Of a stretch of 64,000 nucleotides of DNA, positions 25,488-33,867 are shown piece by piece (position 1 is the first letter of the stretch; each line of letters opens with the position of its first letter). This DNA is from Halostella pelagica (GTDB taxonomy: Archaea; Halobacteriota; Halobacteria; Halobacteriales; Natronoarchaeaceae): positions 1,922,001-1,986,000 of the forward strand of contig CP040678.1 of assembly GCA_005954745.1 (NCBI GenBank). Reading direction: 5' to 3'. The notes beneath the pieces were generated by a model, which did not search any database, was not told where the DNA came from, and saw only the letters and a program-made list of their open reading frames with translations. Position numbers and translations under genes: made by a program.

Positions 25488-26072
25488 TCAGGGTTCGACG
25501 AGTTCTTCGGGACCCGCGTCATCGTCGAGCGAGTCGTGCTCCTCGATCATCTCCCTGAGGTCGTCGTACAGCGACTCCGCGAGGACGGTCAGCATCTCGA
25601 ACCGGTCGCTCTCCACCAGTTCCTCGGAGTCCATCTCCTCTCTGAGAACGTCGATCTTCGATTTCAGCCGTAGATATTCCCGGAAGCGGGTGTCGTAGGT
25701 CGCCCGCACGACCTGGGCCTCCACGACCGCTATCAGATCGTCCTTCTGGGCCGGTTTGACGACGTAGTCGTCGAACGGCATGTCGACCACGTCCATCGTC
25801 GGTTCCAGCGCCGTCACCATGACGACCTGACAGTTGTTCCCGCTGTCCCTGAGTTCGTTCAGCACGTCATCGCCCGATTTGTCGGGCATCTGCCGGTCGA
25901 GCAGTACCACGTCCACGCCGTCGGCGAGTTCTAACGCCTCCGATCCGCTGTATGCCGTCCGTACGTCGAACTCGGAGTCGAGATACTGGGCGTACAGGTC
26001 CGCTACCTTCGGCTCGTCGTCTGCCACGAGAACCGTCGTCCTCTCGCCCGACCGCTCGCCACTCTCCGCCAT
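25488..26072 (-). CDS. HalX-type response regulator
   Basis: A 194-residue protein with a receiver domain (about residues 12-120) and a C-terminal HalX helical domain. The receiver has the acidic pair DDE in VLVADDEPKVADL, the phospho-acceptor Asp in VVLLDRQMPDKSGDD, the Thr in VMVTALEP and the conserved Lys in DYVVKPAQKDDL. HalX follows with FREYLRLKSKIDVLREEM and a helical hairpin ending in an acidic tail. It has no DNA-binding motif and no histidine kinase is adjacent. It converges on the methylaspartate operon 24 bp away. Confidence 0.93.
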   Translation of the reverse strand: MAESGERSGERTTVLVADDEPKVADLYAQYLDSEFDVRTAYSGSEALELADGVDVVLLDRQMPDKSGDDVLNELRDSGNNCQVVMVTALEPTMDVVDMPFDDYVVKPAQKDDLIAVVEAQVVRATYDTRFREYLRLKSKIDVLREEMDSEELVESDRFEMLTVLAESLYDDLREMIEEHDSLDDDAGPEELVEP

Positions 26073-26232
26073 TCGGTGTTTACTATCTCACCGGCGTGTA
26101 AATATGTTTCTGGTCCGTGAAATCGTCGGCCAGCGATCGGTCTGGAGTTTGGGAAACAACCGGCGTACCGGTAAGAGACGGGAGTCGAACTATGCGAAGA
26201 CGGTTCGCTCGCCACGTCCGTTCCTCGCAAAA

Positions 26233-26316
26233 CGGTGGGGATGGGATTCGAACCCATGAGGCCTTGGGGCCACCTGCTCTCAAGGCAGGCGCAATAGTCC
26301 GCTCTGCCACCCCACC
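26233..26316 (-). tRNA. tRNA-Ser (anticodon TGA)
   Basis: A minus-strand class II tRNA: acceptor GGTGGGG/CCCCACC with discriminator G, T8, anticodon stem CCTGC/GCAGG around CTTGAGA, a long variable arm (GGCC...GGCC) and T arm ATGGG-TTCGAAT-CCCAT. CCA is not encoded. Confidence 0.95.
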
Positions 26317-26483
26317 TCGTGACCAGCTATGCAGCGGCCGGTTTAAGAAGTATCGGATTTGACCGTTCGCGTCGAGCCCGTGGACGAGCGGAGAGGGGAT
26401 GCGCTCGCCGGGACGTTCGGATGACTTCAACCGGGATTGTAGTTTACACAAGGCCCTTTGACAATAGGATGGTACCTTCGGGT

Positions 26484-27599
26484 ATGCCTCCCCTGAACCG
26501 AAGAGAAGCCCTCCAGATCGGCGGAATTGCGCTCGGAACGGCGGTCGCCGGCTGTCTCGGCTCGGCTGACGACGAGGCCGATCCGATTGACACGACTAAC
26601 CGGAGTAACCAGGACCGGAAACTGCTTGACTACGAGGTCGTCCAGTTCTCCGGATCCGATGGGACCCCGAACTGGTACGACGACAGCACGACGGCGCGCT
26701 CGCTCGTGATAGACAGCGAGAAACGCGCACGGGCGGCTTTCGGCTACGATGCGTCGGACAAAGTCCAGAACGCTGTCGAGGGGACCGACTTCGATTCGTC
26801 GGTGTTACTCTCAGTCACGGTCGCAGCGCCGACTGCCTGCTATCACGTCGAACTCGACGACCTCTCGCTGGATGACGACCGCCTCGTCGGCTCGGTTTCG
26901 GCGGTAGACGACGACGGCCACGAGGACGATATGTGCGTTCAGACCGTCTCGTTCCCCGCAGTGCTCGTCCGGGCGCAGTTCGACGGGACTCCCGTCTCCC
27001 GCGCGACGCTCTCCGTCACTGACGGGTGGGAAGACGAGACAGAACTGGAGGTGTCGGCGAGCGATTCGCTCTCCCCCGCACCCTCCGAACTCCCCGGACA
27101 CGTGCGCCCCGACGGCGACCCAGCGAACGTCCCACCGGAACTCTCCTGCGAGGACGACGCGTTCGAGCGCCACCCGTCGTGGTTCGACGATAGCGACGTT
27201 TCCTGGGGGGAAGCGACGGGCAACGACGGCGAACCCAGCTTCGCCCTGCGCGTGGACGAAACGACGGTCGAACGCGGCGACACAATCGACGTGACGCTGA
27301 CAAACGTTACCGACGAGGAACAGACCACCGGAAACCGACACAAGTACAGTCTGCAGGTCCGGACGGAAGCGGGGTGGGAAGACGTCCGCGGAAGCACCAG
27401 CGCCGAACACTTCGGCTACACTGACGAAGCGATTCTCCACCCGCCCGGCGAGGGGTTCGACTGGACCATCGAGATGACCGAAAACGGCCTCGTCGAAGAC
27501 CATCCGTTCGATCTGGAGGTCTGCCCGGACCTCCCTGCTGGCCGCTACCGGTTCGTCCACTGGGGGCCGACGGTCGCCGTCGCGTTCGACGTGGAGTGA
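26484..27599 (+). CDS. Tat-exported lipoprotein, conserved haloarchaeal
   Basis: A 371-residue predicted secreted lipoprotein. The N-terminus MPPLNRREALQIGG carries a twin-arginine motif, and the lipobox TAVAGC marks the lipidated cysteine near residue 25. The mature protein is acidic. The C-terminal third (LRVDETTVERGDTIDVTLTN ... GRYRFVHWGPTVAVAFDVE) looks like an immunoglobulin-like beta sandwich. No enzyme motif is seen. ATG 26484 gives the compact Tat signal; ATG 26469 is possible, and the longer frame overlaps tRNA-Ser on the other strand. Confidence 0.85.
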   Translation: MPPLNRREALQIGGIALGTAVAGCLGSADDEADPIDTTNRSNQDRKLLDYEVVQFSGSDGTPNWYDDSTTARSLVIDSEKRARAAFGYDASDKVQNAVEGTDFDSSVLLSVTVAAPTACYHVELDDLSLDDDRLVGSVSAVDDDGHEDDMCVQTVSFPAVLVRAQFDGTPVSRATLSVTDGWEDETELEVSASDSLSPAPSELPGHVRPDGDPANVPPELSCEDDAFERHPSWFDDSDVSWGEATGNDGEPSFALRVDETTVERGDTIDVTLTNVTDEEQTTGNRHKYSLQVRTEAGWEDVRGSTSAEHFGYTDEAILHPPGEGFDWTIEMTENGLVEDHPFDLEVCPDLPAGRYRFVHWGPTVAVAFDVE

Positions 27600-28349
27600 T
27601 CAGTCCCGGCGGAGCCTCGGCGTCCCGTCGTCCGCGACGTCGACTGTGAGGCCGTAATCGGCGATGACCGTCGCGGTGTACTCCGGGATGATGCGTCCCG
27701 CACGGGTCCGCGAGCGGACCAGCGAGACGACGGAAGCCAGGTCTCGCCCGGTTTCGACGACCGGCAGCATCGGGAGATAGTCGACTTCGTGCCCCGCGTC
27801 CACGCCGCGGTCCGTCAGCGTCTCCAGAACCGGTGGGGTGTCAGCGCTCTCGAAATCGATCGTCTCGGTGAATCCCGCGTAGTACGTGCGGCCGTCGTCC
27901 GCTGGACCGAGGACGACCTCGTTCCTGCGGAGCTTCATCGCCGCGTTGTCGATCTCTTTCCGGTCGACGAGCGGTGCGGCCGGGGAGACGACCGCGGCGG
28001 ACTGGACGCCCTCAGACTCCAGCAAGTGGGTCATCGTGTTGCCCATTCGGGCGGCGTACGACGACCCGACCTGTACCTCGAAGCGCGCCCCGTCGGCGTC
28101 TCCCAGCGCGTCTGCGACGACGGCGCGGAGCTGCGCCTCGGAACGACCATCTCCCTCAGGTAGGTCCTCGTCGTCGCGGTAGTTGACCAAAAGCTCCGCC
28201 CCGCTTCCCGCCACGGCGGTGACCACGTCCTTCAGCATCGCCTCGTAGAGGTCTACCGCCTCCGCCGCCGAGAGCGGCGACGTGTCGGGCAGGCGTGGCA
28301 AGACGACGTCCTCTCGCGGCGGATCGGCCAGTACTGCAACGACTGTCAT
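27600..28349 (-). CDS. GT-A-like nucleotidyl/glycosyl transferase family protein (DUF2064-like)
   Basis: A 249-residue soluble protein. The order of strand, VDLYEAMLKDVVTAVAG, GSGAELLVNYRDDEDL, VGSSYAARMGNTMTHLLESE and SAAVVSPAAPLVDRKEIDNA resembles the GT-A-fold DUF2064 group (rSAM/selenodomain-associated transferase 1) and CofC-like nucleotidyltransferases. The metal-binding acidic pair is not obvious, so catalysis is uncertain. It starts on the base after the lipoprotein stop, on the other strand (convergent stops abut). Confidence 0.65.
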   Translation of the reverse strand: MTVVAVLADPPREDVVLPRLPDTSPLSAAEAVDLYEAMLKDVVTAVAGSGAELLVNYRDDEDLPEGDGRSEAQLRAVVADALGDADGARFEVQVGSSYAARMGNTMTHLLESEGVQSAAVVSPAAPLVDRKEIDNAAMKLRRNEVVLGPADDGRTYYAGFTETIDFESADTPPVLETLTDRGVDAGHEVDYLPMLPVVETGRDLASVVSLVRSRTRAGRIIPEYTATVIADYGLTVDVADDGTPRLRRD

Positions 28350-28417
28350 ACCTGTCTATCCGGGTCCCGGAGACTTAGGCGCGCCGTTTTATCCGAGTGG
28401 GGGCCGTATCACCGGTC

Positions 28418-28606
28418 ATGCACTGGTCGAAGCCGTCAGCGGGCCTCGCGGTGTTGCTCGTCGGACTGCTCGCGGTCAGCACACTCGGTTTCGTTCTCGC
28501 TGACGTCGAAACCGCGGCACTGGCGACGGCCGCTCTCATCGCCGCCACGGTGGCGGCGTTCGTCGCTCTCGGGTGGACGGAGCGGCGGTCCACGCCGTAC
28601 TGGTGA
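28418..28606 (+). CDS. Small two-helix membrane protein
   Basis: A 62-residue protein with two hydrophobic helices, about residues 7-28 (AGLAVLLVGLLAVSTLGFVL) and 33-54 (ALATAALIAATVAAFVALGW), and short charged ends. No family was recognised. It starts at MHWSKPS (28418) and is divergent from the transferase gene, with 68 bp between. Confidence 0.65.
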   Translation: MHWSKPSAGLAVLLVGLLAVSTLGFVLADVETAALATAALIAATVAAFVALGWTERRSTPYW

Positions 28607-28637
28607 GGCCGCCCGGAGGGGGTCTGTCCTATCGGGC

Positions 28638-29270
28638 CTACCGACTCCGCCGGCCCTTCGTCTGGCGGTAATCGCTCGCCATCAGTTCCGAGAAGCGCTC
28701 GACGAACGTCTGCGTCTGTTCTTCGGTCTGGTCCGCGGGGTCGACCATCGGCACCAGTTCGAACCCGCGACCGCGAACCGTCGTTGCGTGGTCGTCTACG
28801 ACATCGAACTCGTCCGCCGGGGTCGTCGTGTATTCCGTCGCTAGCTCGCGTAACGCCCGTTCGCCGACCGGGACGAGGATCTCGGGATTTATCATTCGGA
28901 TCTCGGCGTTGAGATACGGTTCACACGTGACGACTTCCTCGTCAGTCGGCGGGCGTTCCGGGTCGCGACAGCGCGTCAGCAGCGTGAGAAAGGCGTTCGC
29001 TAGCTCGGGTTCGTCGCTGTCCGCCGGCGACCCACAGAGGCCGAGACGGCGGAGGATAGAGAGGAACGCCTCGGCCCGTTCGTCGCCGGTGAACGGAACG
29101 CCGGTCTCGTCCGCACCCGGGCCGGGACGCTCGCCGACGAAAACGAAGTCCGCGCCGACGTCCCCGTACCCGTGTACTATCTGCGTGCGCGTCTCGCAGA
29201 GGGCGGGACAGTTCTCGCAGTCCTCGTCCATGCCGAACGGGTTCGAGGTGTCCTGTTGATGTGCGTCCAC
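28638..29270 (-). CDS. Uracil-DNA glycosylase, iron-sulfur type
   Basis: A 210-residue family 4/5-type uracil-DNA glycosylase that removes uracil from DNA. Motif 1 is VFVGERPGPGADETGVPFTG (about residues 41-60), and the product-binding loop near the end of the domain is LVPMVDPADQ. Cysteines for a 4Fe-4S cluster are present as CENCPALC (about 18-25) and TRCRDPERPPTDEEVVTC. The GTG at 29270 (VDAHQQDTSNPFG) gives the usual short N-terminus; ATG 29231 is the alternative. The much longer frame to 29537 is arginine-rich and not coding. Confidence 0.88.
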   Translation of the reverse strand: MDAHQQDTSNPFGMDEDCENCPALCETRTQIVHGYGDVGADFVFVGERPGPGADETGVPFTGDERAEAFLSILRRLGLCGSPADSDEPELANAFLTLLTRCRDPERPPTDEEVVTCEPYLNAEIRMINPEILVPVGERALRELATEYTTTPADEFDVVDDHATTVRGRGFELVPMVDPADQTEEQTQTFVERFSELMASDYRQTKGRRSR

Positions 29271-29356
29271 ACGTGGGCAAAGCGCATCCAGCGTAAAAAC
29301 GACCGCGGTGGCTGTTCTCCGCCGTCGTCGCGCTAACCGTTCGCGCGGTCGGGTCG

Positions 29357-29572
29357 CTACCGTTCGAGGCCGCCGCTTTCTTTCACGTTCAGGATGTTCC
29401 GGACGTTCAGGTAGATGTCTTTCGGGGTCGTCTCCTCGTCCGCGTCGTAGAGATCGCTGACGCGGTAGAGGATAGCGGCGATCTGTTCGCTCTCGGAACT
29501 GCCGCCGCGGACGTCGTCCGCGATCTCCCGGAGGCACTCCACGCGCTCTTCGTCGCTCTCGAACTCTGTCAT
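29357..29572 (-). CDS. Small conserved acidic protein
   Basis: A 71-residue acidic helical protein starting MTEFESDEERVECLREIADD, with a middle segment EQIAAILYRVSDLYD. It has no membrane segment or metal site. It sits 86 bp upstream of the glycosylase gene on the same strand. Its composition and compact length look genuine; the function is unknown. Confidence 0.65.
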   Translation of the reverse strand: MTEFESDEERVECLREIADDVRGGSSESEQIAAILYRVSDLYDADEETTPKDIYLNVRNILNVKESGGLER

Positions 29573-29728
29573 ACGGTCCACTATCGCCGGAAGAACTTGT
29601 AACAACTGCGGACCTGACTGCGGCCGGTGCGCCGGGATTTCACTTCCGGAGGTTGGATACGTGTCCAGTAGGTCTGAAGCCGCGTGACGTGGGCCGAACA
29701 GATTCACGTCCGTGGGTATTACAGCCGA

Positions 29729-29737
29729 CAATTAATA
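29729..29737 (+). promoter_or_regulatory. TATA box for the gene at 29761
   Basis: The sequence caattaata is 24-32 nt before the ATG at 29761, the standard leaderless spacing, and it excludes the longer frame from 29653. Confidence 0.55.
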
Positions 29738-29760
29738 CCGTCGCCGTCGGAAACCCGGAT

Positions 29761-30159
29761 ATGCGAATGGAACTGCGGATCTGCAAGCAGTGTTACGAGG
29801 GGACGCACGGCAACCCGGAGAAAACTGCGATCACGCGGGACATGGTGAACTGTGCGGAGCAGATCCGGGAGTACAAGGACCTCATCGGTCTCGACTCGCT
29901 GTACATCACCAGAGTCGCGGAGGGTGACCCCGGCGGCGAGGAGACCCTGCCGGCCGTCGTAGCCAGCATCGAAAACGACCAGATCGCCCTGTCCGACACC
30001 CAGTTGACGATGGAGGACGACGACCAGAACATGCTGGTGTACCCCGAACCCGAAGATATTCTGGACGTTCTTACGCGAAACCTCGACCAGATCAGCGAGC
30101 AGACGCGTCAGGACGTCACTGTCGAACTCTCGGAGGAAGGCGCGCAACTGATCTCCTGA
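29761..30159 (+). CDS. Conserved haloarchaeal protein with N-terminal CxxC
   Basis: A 132-residue acidic soluble protein. It begins MRMELRICKQCYEG, with a CKQC pair and a further Cys near residue 31, a possible metal site. The rest is mixed alpha/beta (LYITRVAEGDPGGEETLPAV, MLVYPEPEDILDVLTRNLDQ) without a known catalytic motif. The start is set by the TATA element; ATG 29767 is nearly equivalent. Function unknown. Confidence 0.75.
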   Translation: MRMELRICKQCYEGTHGNPEKTAITRDMVNCAEQIREYKDLIGLDSLYITRVAEGDPGGEETLPAVVASIENDQIALSDTQLTMEDDDQNMLVYPEPEDILDVLTRNLDQISEQTRQDVTVELSEEGAQLIS

Positions 30160-30217
30160 CGGCTGCCGCGACGCTGTACTCACCCGGACGAAAGACAACG
30201 AAACGGAACTGCTGCCG

Positions 30218-31738
30218 TTACCGTTCGACGACGGCCGCCCCGGGCGCGGTTCGTTGCACCGCGGCGATCCCCTTCTTCGCGTTCTGTTTCGACGTGTACC
30301 CCTCGCCGCCGTCGGCGACGATGTTTCCGTTGCGGTGGCGAAGCCGCCAGCGGTACTCGCCGGCGGCGTCCTCGTACACCTCGAAGCCGAGGGGGTCGAA
30401 CTGTAGCGTGTCCGCCTCGGGCGCGTATCGGCGGACGCGCTCGAAGCCGTCCTGGGCTCCCGACTCTGAAGCGTACCCCTGGCTACTGTCGGCGATGATC
30501 TCGCCGTTGTCCGCGACCAGACGCCAGCGGTAGCGGCCGGCGGCGTCCTCGTACATCTCGGGTCCGTCCTCGACGCGGTCGCGGACGCGGTCGACGGCTT
30601 CGACGGCGTTGCGTCGGGAGGCGTACCCCTCGCCGCCGTCCGCGATGATGCGGCCGTTACGATGCCGGAGCCGCCAGCGCCATTCGTCCGCGTTGTCGCG
30701 GTAGATCTCGAACGCCGCGGGGTCGTGTTCCAGCGTGTCCGCGTCGGCGACCCGGTTCGTCAGTCGGTCGACCGCGTCCTCCAGAGCGCGCCGCGAGGAG
30801 TACCCCTCGCCGCCGTCCGCGATGACGTTTCCGTTGTCGTGTCGGAGCCGCCAGCGCCAGTTACCGCCGCGGTCCTCGTACACTTCTACGGTTGCGCCGT
30901 CCGAGGGTTCATCGTCCGGTTCGGGCAGCGACTCGGCGGGGTCCTCGGCCGATTCGGCGGCGGTCGAGGGGCCGTCTTCGCCGTCTGCCGCCGGTGCGGC
31001 GTCCGCCGGCGGCGTCTCGCGGCGGTCGACAGCCGCACCGGGGGCGTTCTTTCGCACGCTCTCGATGCCTTTCTTCGCGTTACGTTCGTCCGTGTACCCT
31101 TCACCGCCGTCGGCGACGACGTTCCCGTTGTCGTGTCGGAGCCGCCAGCGCCACTCGCTCTTCCGGTCCTGATAGAGTTCAAACGTCGCCTTACTCGCGT
31201 CAGCGGAACTCTCTCCGGAACCGGTGTCGTCGGTCGCCGCTTCGACGACGCCGGGTCCCGTCGCGGGTTCTACCGGCGCTTCGTTGGAGACCGCGGGGAA
31301 CAGGAAGGCGGCGACCACTTCGATGCCGATTCCCAGCGCGTACACCGAAAGGATGATCGGGCTGAGATCGCCCGTGTTCACGTTCCAACTATCGGGGTAC
31401 GCCCAGAGGAAGGCGACCACCGATAAGAGGCTGACCGCCAAGCCCAGATACGCGACCTTCGTAGCCCGTTCGCGCAACGGCAACACGACGACGAACCCGT
31501 ACATCAGTACCGGCAGCGCCAGCGCGCCGACCGAGAACGACAGCGACCGGTACGTCCAGAAGATAGAGGTCCCCTTCGTCGCCGTTGTACTCAGGAGAAA
31601 GAGGACGAAACCGAGGACGCCGAGCACTGACCCGACGACGAACGCCCAGTAGCCGTACGCCTCGTCGGACGTGTGCGGTCTGGCGACGTTGTCGCTGTAC
31701 CAGTCGACGAGTGCGTTGCCTGTTGCATCGTTGCTCAT
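30218..31738 (-). CDS. Membrane protein with five DUF1508/YegP-type repeats
   Basis: A 506-residue protein. The N-terminus has about four transmembrane helices (residues about 25-165, for example AFVVGSVLGVLGFVLFLLS). After an acidic linker come five domains of about 50 residues with the DUF1508 (HVO_2922/YegP) pattern W/YRWRLRHDNGNVIADGGEGY, starting near residues 183, 282, 342, 397 and 449. The fourth is divergent (RWRLVADNGEIIADSSQGY). Single or double DUF1508 proteins are small soluble dimers; five in a row on a membrane anchor is uncommon. ATG 31747 is an alternative start 3 codons upstream. Confidence 0.88.
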   Translation of the reverse strand: MSNDATGNALVDWYSDNVARPHTSDEAYGYWAFVVGSVLGVLGFVLFLLSTTATKGTSIFWTYRSLSFSVGALALPVLMYGFVVVLPLRERATKVAYLGLAVSLLSVVAFLWAYPDSWNVNTGDLSPIILSVYALGIGIEVVAAFLFPAVSNEAPVEPATGPGVVEAATDDTGSGESSADASKATFELYQDRKSEWRWRLRHDNGNVVADGGEGYTDERNAKKGIESVRKNAPGAAVDRRETPPADAAPAADGEDGPSTAAESAEDPAESLPEPDDEPSDGATVEVYEDRGGNWRWRLRHDNGNVIADGGEGYSSRRALEDAVDRLTNRVADADTLEHDPAAFEIYRDNADEWRWRLRHRNGRIIADGGEGYASRRNAVEAVDRVRDRVEDGPEMYEDAAGRYRWRLVADNGEIIADSSQGYASESGAQDGFERVRRYAPEADTLQFDPLGFEVYEDAAGEYRWRLRHRNGNIVADGGEGYTSKQNAKKGIAAVQRTAPGAAVVER

Positions 31739-31847
31739 ATTTAACATTTCAGAGGGTATCGCCGTAATACTTGTGGTAGTTTACCGAGTCACACACTTCT
31801 GTCTATGGTCGGTCATCGACCGGGAAAATTACAACTCTCCTCCCGGT

Positions 31848-32000
31848 GAAAATCCTTTTATCGGGAACCTCGCTGCGAACGGCCTCGACGGGATGGTCGT
31901 CGACGGTGAGGTACCGCCCCCGGACCGTCTGAAGGTCGACGTTGACGGACACGCACTCGAACTTCTCCGCGGCGCTCGTCAGACCCTTCCCCGACGCTGT
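31848..32000 (+). pseudogene. Remnant of a FkbM-type methyltransferase gene
   Basis: In the frame of the ATG at 31893 the translation contains VPPPDRLKVDVDGHALELL followed by RGARQTL, matching the FkbM SAM-methyltransferase core (consensus like PPDVIKIDVEGHELEVLRGA). Just upstream the same frame reads NLAANGLDG, like the earlier FkbM Nxx-NGL segment, as if the middle had been deleted. The rest of the gene is missing, and the frame runs on into the antisense of yjbQ. It is a fragment too short to fold as an enzyme. Confidence 0.6.
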
Positions 32001-32024
32001 CAGTTAGCTACCGCCACGACGCCG

Positions 32025-32414
32025 TCAGTCGGTCACCGCAACAGCTACCTCCCGCGACCGCGGGCCGTCGCACTCGACGAGGAGTATCGACTGCCAGGTT
32101 CCCAGTTCGAGGTCGCCGTCCGTGACTGGGACGCTGACGTCCGGGCCAAGCACCGTCGCCCGCAGGTGCGAATCCGCATTGTCGTCTATGCGGTCGTGTG
32201 CGTGTCCCTCGTCGGGCACGAGGTCGGTGAGGTACCCTTCGATATCGCCCCGGAGGCGGGACTCGTTCTCCTGAACGACCAGCGCGGCAGTCGTGTGGCG
32301 GACGAACGCGGTACAGACGCCGTTCGCGCCGTCGGGGACGGCCGCGGCGACGCGGTCGGTCACGTCGACGGTGGTCAGTCGTTCGCCGGTGTCGACGGAC
32401 AGTCGCTCGGTCAT
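32025..32414 (-). CDS. yjbQ: YjbQ/UPF0047 family protein (secondary thiamine-phosphate synthase-like)
   Basis: A 129-residue single-domain protein of the UPF0047 family. Typical segments are GVCTAFVRHTTAALVVQENE (about residues 32-51), HAHDRIDDNADSHLRATVLG (about 70-89) and the C-terminal LGTWQSILLVECDGPRSREV. Histidine and acidic residues in these blocks form the presumed metal site. Bacterial members show weak thiamine-phosphate synthase activity, but the true role is unknown. Confidence 0.93.
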   Translation of the reverse strand: MTERLSVDTGERLTTVDVTDRVAAAVPDGANGVCTAFVRHTTAALVVQENESRLRGDIEGYLTDLVPDEGHAHDRIDDNADSHLRATVLGPDVSVPVTDGDLELGTWQSILLVECDGPRSREVAVAVTD

Positions 32415-32449
32415 AATCGATGCGACGGCGACGACCGGGAAAAACGTCG

Positions 32450-33082
32450 TTACTCGGCGCGAAGCCGCATCATCCAGCCGTACGCGATCATTGCGACGGT
32501 CGGAACGACGACGACGCCGTACGGTTCCGTCCGGGCCGCCATCGACGACGGGCCCTCGACGTACAGGCGCGCGAGGGCGACCGTCCCTACGACGGCAACC
32601 GCCGTCGAGAACAGTAACGCGTCGTCTAAGTCCGCGTGAGACCCCGGTGACAGGGACCCGTACGACCGATACGCGCTGACGTACACCGCGAGGACAGCCG
32701 CGAACGCTCCGAACACGAGTCCGAGCGTGAAGTCGGGGGTGAGATGGAGCGTCCCAGTCGTGACGTAGACGACGAGTTCGGGCGCGACGGCGATGAGAAA
32801 GGCGATGACGGGACCGCCGTTGAACAGCGCGTACACGATAGGAACCACGAACGTCGACAGTACGACGAGGATTATGAGCGCCCAGAAGAGGGTGTCGAAT
32901 GCCGGCGACAGCGTGGCGATGGGAGCACCGGCCACCGTCGTTCGGGTGGAAAGGGTACTCGCGACCACAACTGCGGTGAGAACAACCAGATAGCCGATCC
33001 CGACGAGCGTTCGCAGTCGGGTGTCCCCGAGAAGGTGCGTACCGAGCGGTTGCGCCGGGAGCGAGAACCGGCGGTAGTTCAC
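32450..33082 (-). CDS. Six-helix membrane protein, translationally coupled
   Basis: A 210-residue integral membrane protein with about six hydrophobic helices (for example VGIGYLVVLTAVVVAS, TLFWALIILVVLSTFVV, TLGLVFGAFAAVLAVYV). I recognise no family. The start is the GTG at 33082, which overlaps the stop of the upstream Tat protein as GTGA, giving VNYRRFSLPAQPLG. The open frame continuing upstream to 33529 is antisense-like and basic, and is rejected. Confidence 0.75.
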   Translation of the reverse strand: MNYRRFSLPAQPLGTHLLGDTRLRTLVGIGYLVVLTAVVVASTLSTRTTVAGAPIATLSPAFDTLFWALIILVVLSTFVVPIVYALFNGGPVIAFLIAVAPELVVYVTTGTLHLTPDFTLGLVFGAFAAVLAVYVSAYRSYGSLSPGSHADLDDALLFSTAVAVVGTVALARLYVEGPSSMAARTEPYGVVVVPTVAMIAYGWMMRLRAE

Positions 33083-33717
33083 GGCCGGATCACGGTCACG
33101 TGACCGTGGTGGTCGGGCGATTTCTCGTTTGCGAACCGTTGAGATTCGTCGACGGTCCATCCCGCCTCGTCGAACAACTGTTCGATACGGCGCTGGGCCT
33201 GTCGGTACGATTCGATGCCATGGCTCGGCGTCGCCGCCGTATCTTCGTGTGCTTGCATCGATACGGCCCCTTCCAGTTCCCAGCACCGCACGTGTCGCCG
33301 GCCGACGGTCCCGTAAAACGTCTCGGCGGCGGTGGCCTGCTGGTGTTCGTACGTCTCCCGTTTGCGGTTCCACGCGTATCGGACGTATTCGACCGGAAGC
33401 GAGTACCAACCGGCGTCGAACAGGACGTCCATCACGTCGTCTAATCCCCGCTCCGTCTCTGAGAGGGGGAACACGGCGTTTATCGGACTCGTCGGCGCGT
33501 AGCCGTCGTCCCGTTTCTTGTACTGCCACAGCGCGTACGGCGATGTGTCCTCGGCCGTTACCGAGAGCGACTGATCGGTCGCGTTCGCGGAGGGGGACCG
33601 CTCATCCGACATCAGGGCGTCGCTGGCTTCCGGCGTTGACGGGAGGGCAAACACGCCCGCCGCCGTCCCGACGCCGGCGATAGCGGCTTTCCGGAGGAAA
33701 TCGCGACGACCGGTCAC
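33079..33717 (-). CDS. Tat-exported haloarchaeal protein of unknown function
   Basis: A 212-residue protein with a twin-arginine signal (TGRRDFLRKAAIAGVGTAAG) and no lipobox cysteine, so probably released or otherwise anchored. The mature part has WQYKKRDDGYAPTSPINAVF, GWYSLPVEYVRYAWNRKRET and FYGTVGRRHVRCWELEGAVS, with many aromatic residues and histidines. No catalytic family is recognised. Its stop overlaps the GTG of the membrane protein gene, so the two are made together and may interact at the membrane. Confidence 0.8.
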   Translation of the reverse strand: MTGRRDFLRKAAIAGVGTAAGVFALPSTPEASDALMSDERSPSANATDQSLSVTAEDTSPYALWQYKKRDDGYAPTSPINAVFPLSETERGLDDVMDVLFDAGWYSLPVEYVRYAWNRKRETYEHQQATAAETFYGTVGRRHVRCWELEGAVSMQAHEDTAATPSHGIESYRQAQRRIEQLFDEAGWTVDESQRFANEKSPDHHGHVTVIRP

Positions 33718-33867
33718 GACGGGACACCTCCGTCGGGAGGCCGCCGCTCGGTGATCTCTATCCTGTTAGATGACGCGGTCATCAACGAGTACCGAGACGG
33801 ACCCGTCGTATAAGTATAACTATATTCTGCCCGAAAATTACGGCGGGAACGGATCCGTACAGACGCC

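Noticed and set aside
28638-29537. 299-codon version of the uracil-DNA glycosylase gene
   Set aside because: The extension is an arginine/proline-rich low-complexity stretch unlike any glycosylase; the GTG at 29270 fits the family length.
32450-33529. 359-codon version of the membrane protein gene
   Set aside because: The extra N-terminal 150 residues are arginine-rich and antisense-like over the Tat protein gene; the GTGA overlap at 33079-33082 gives a better start.
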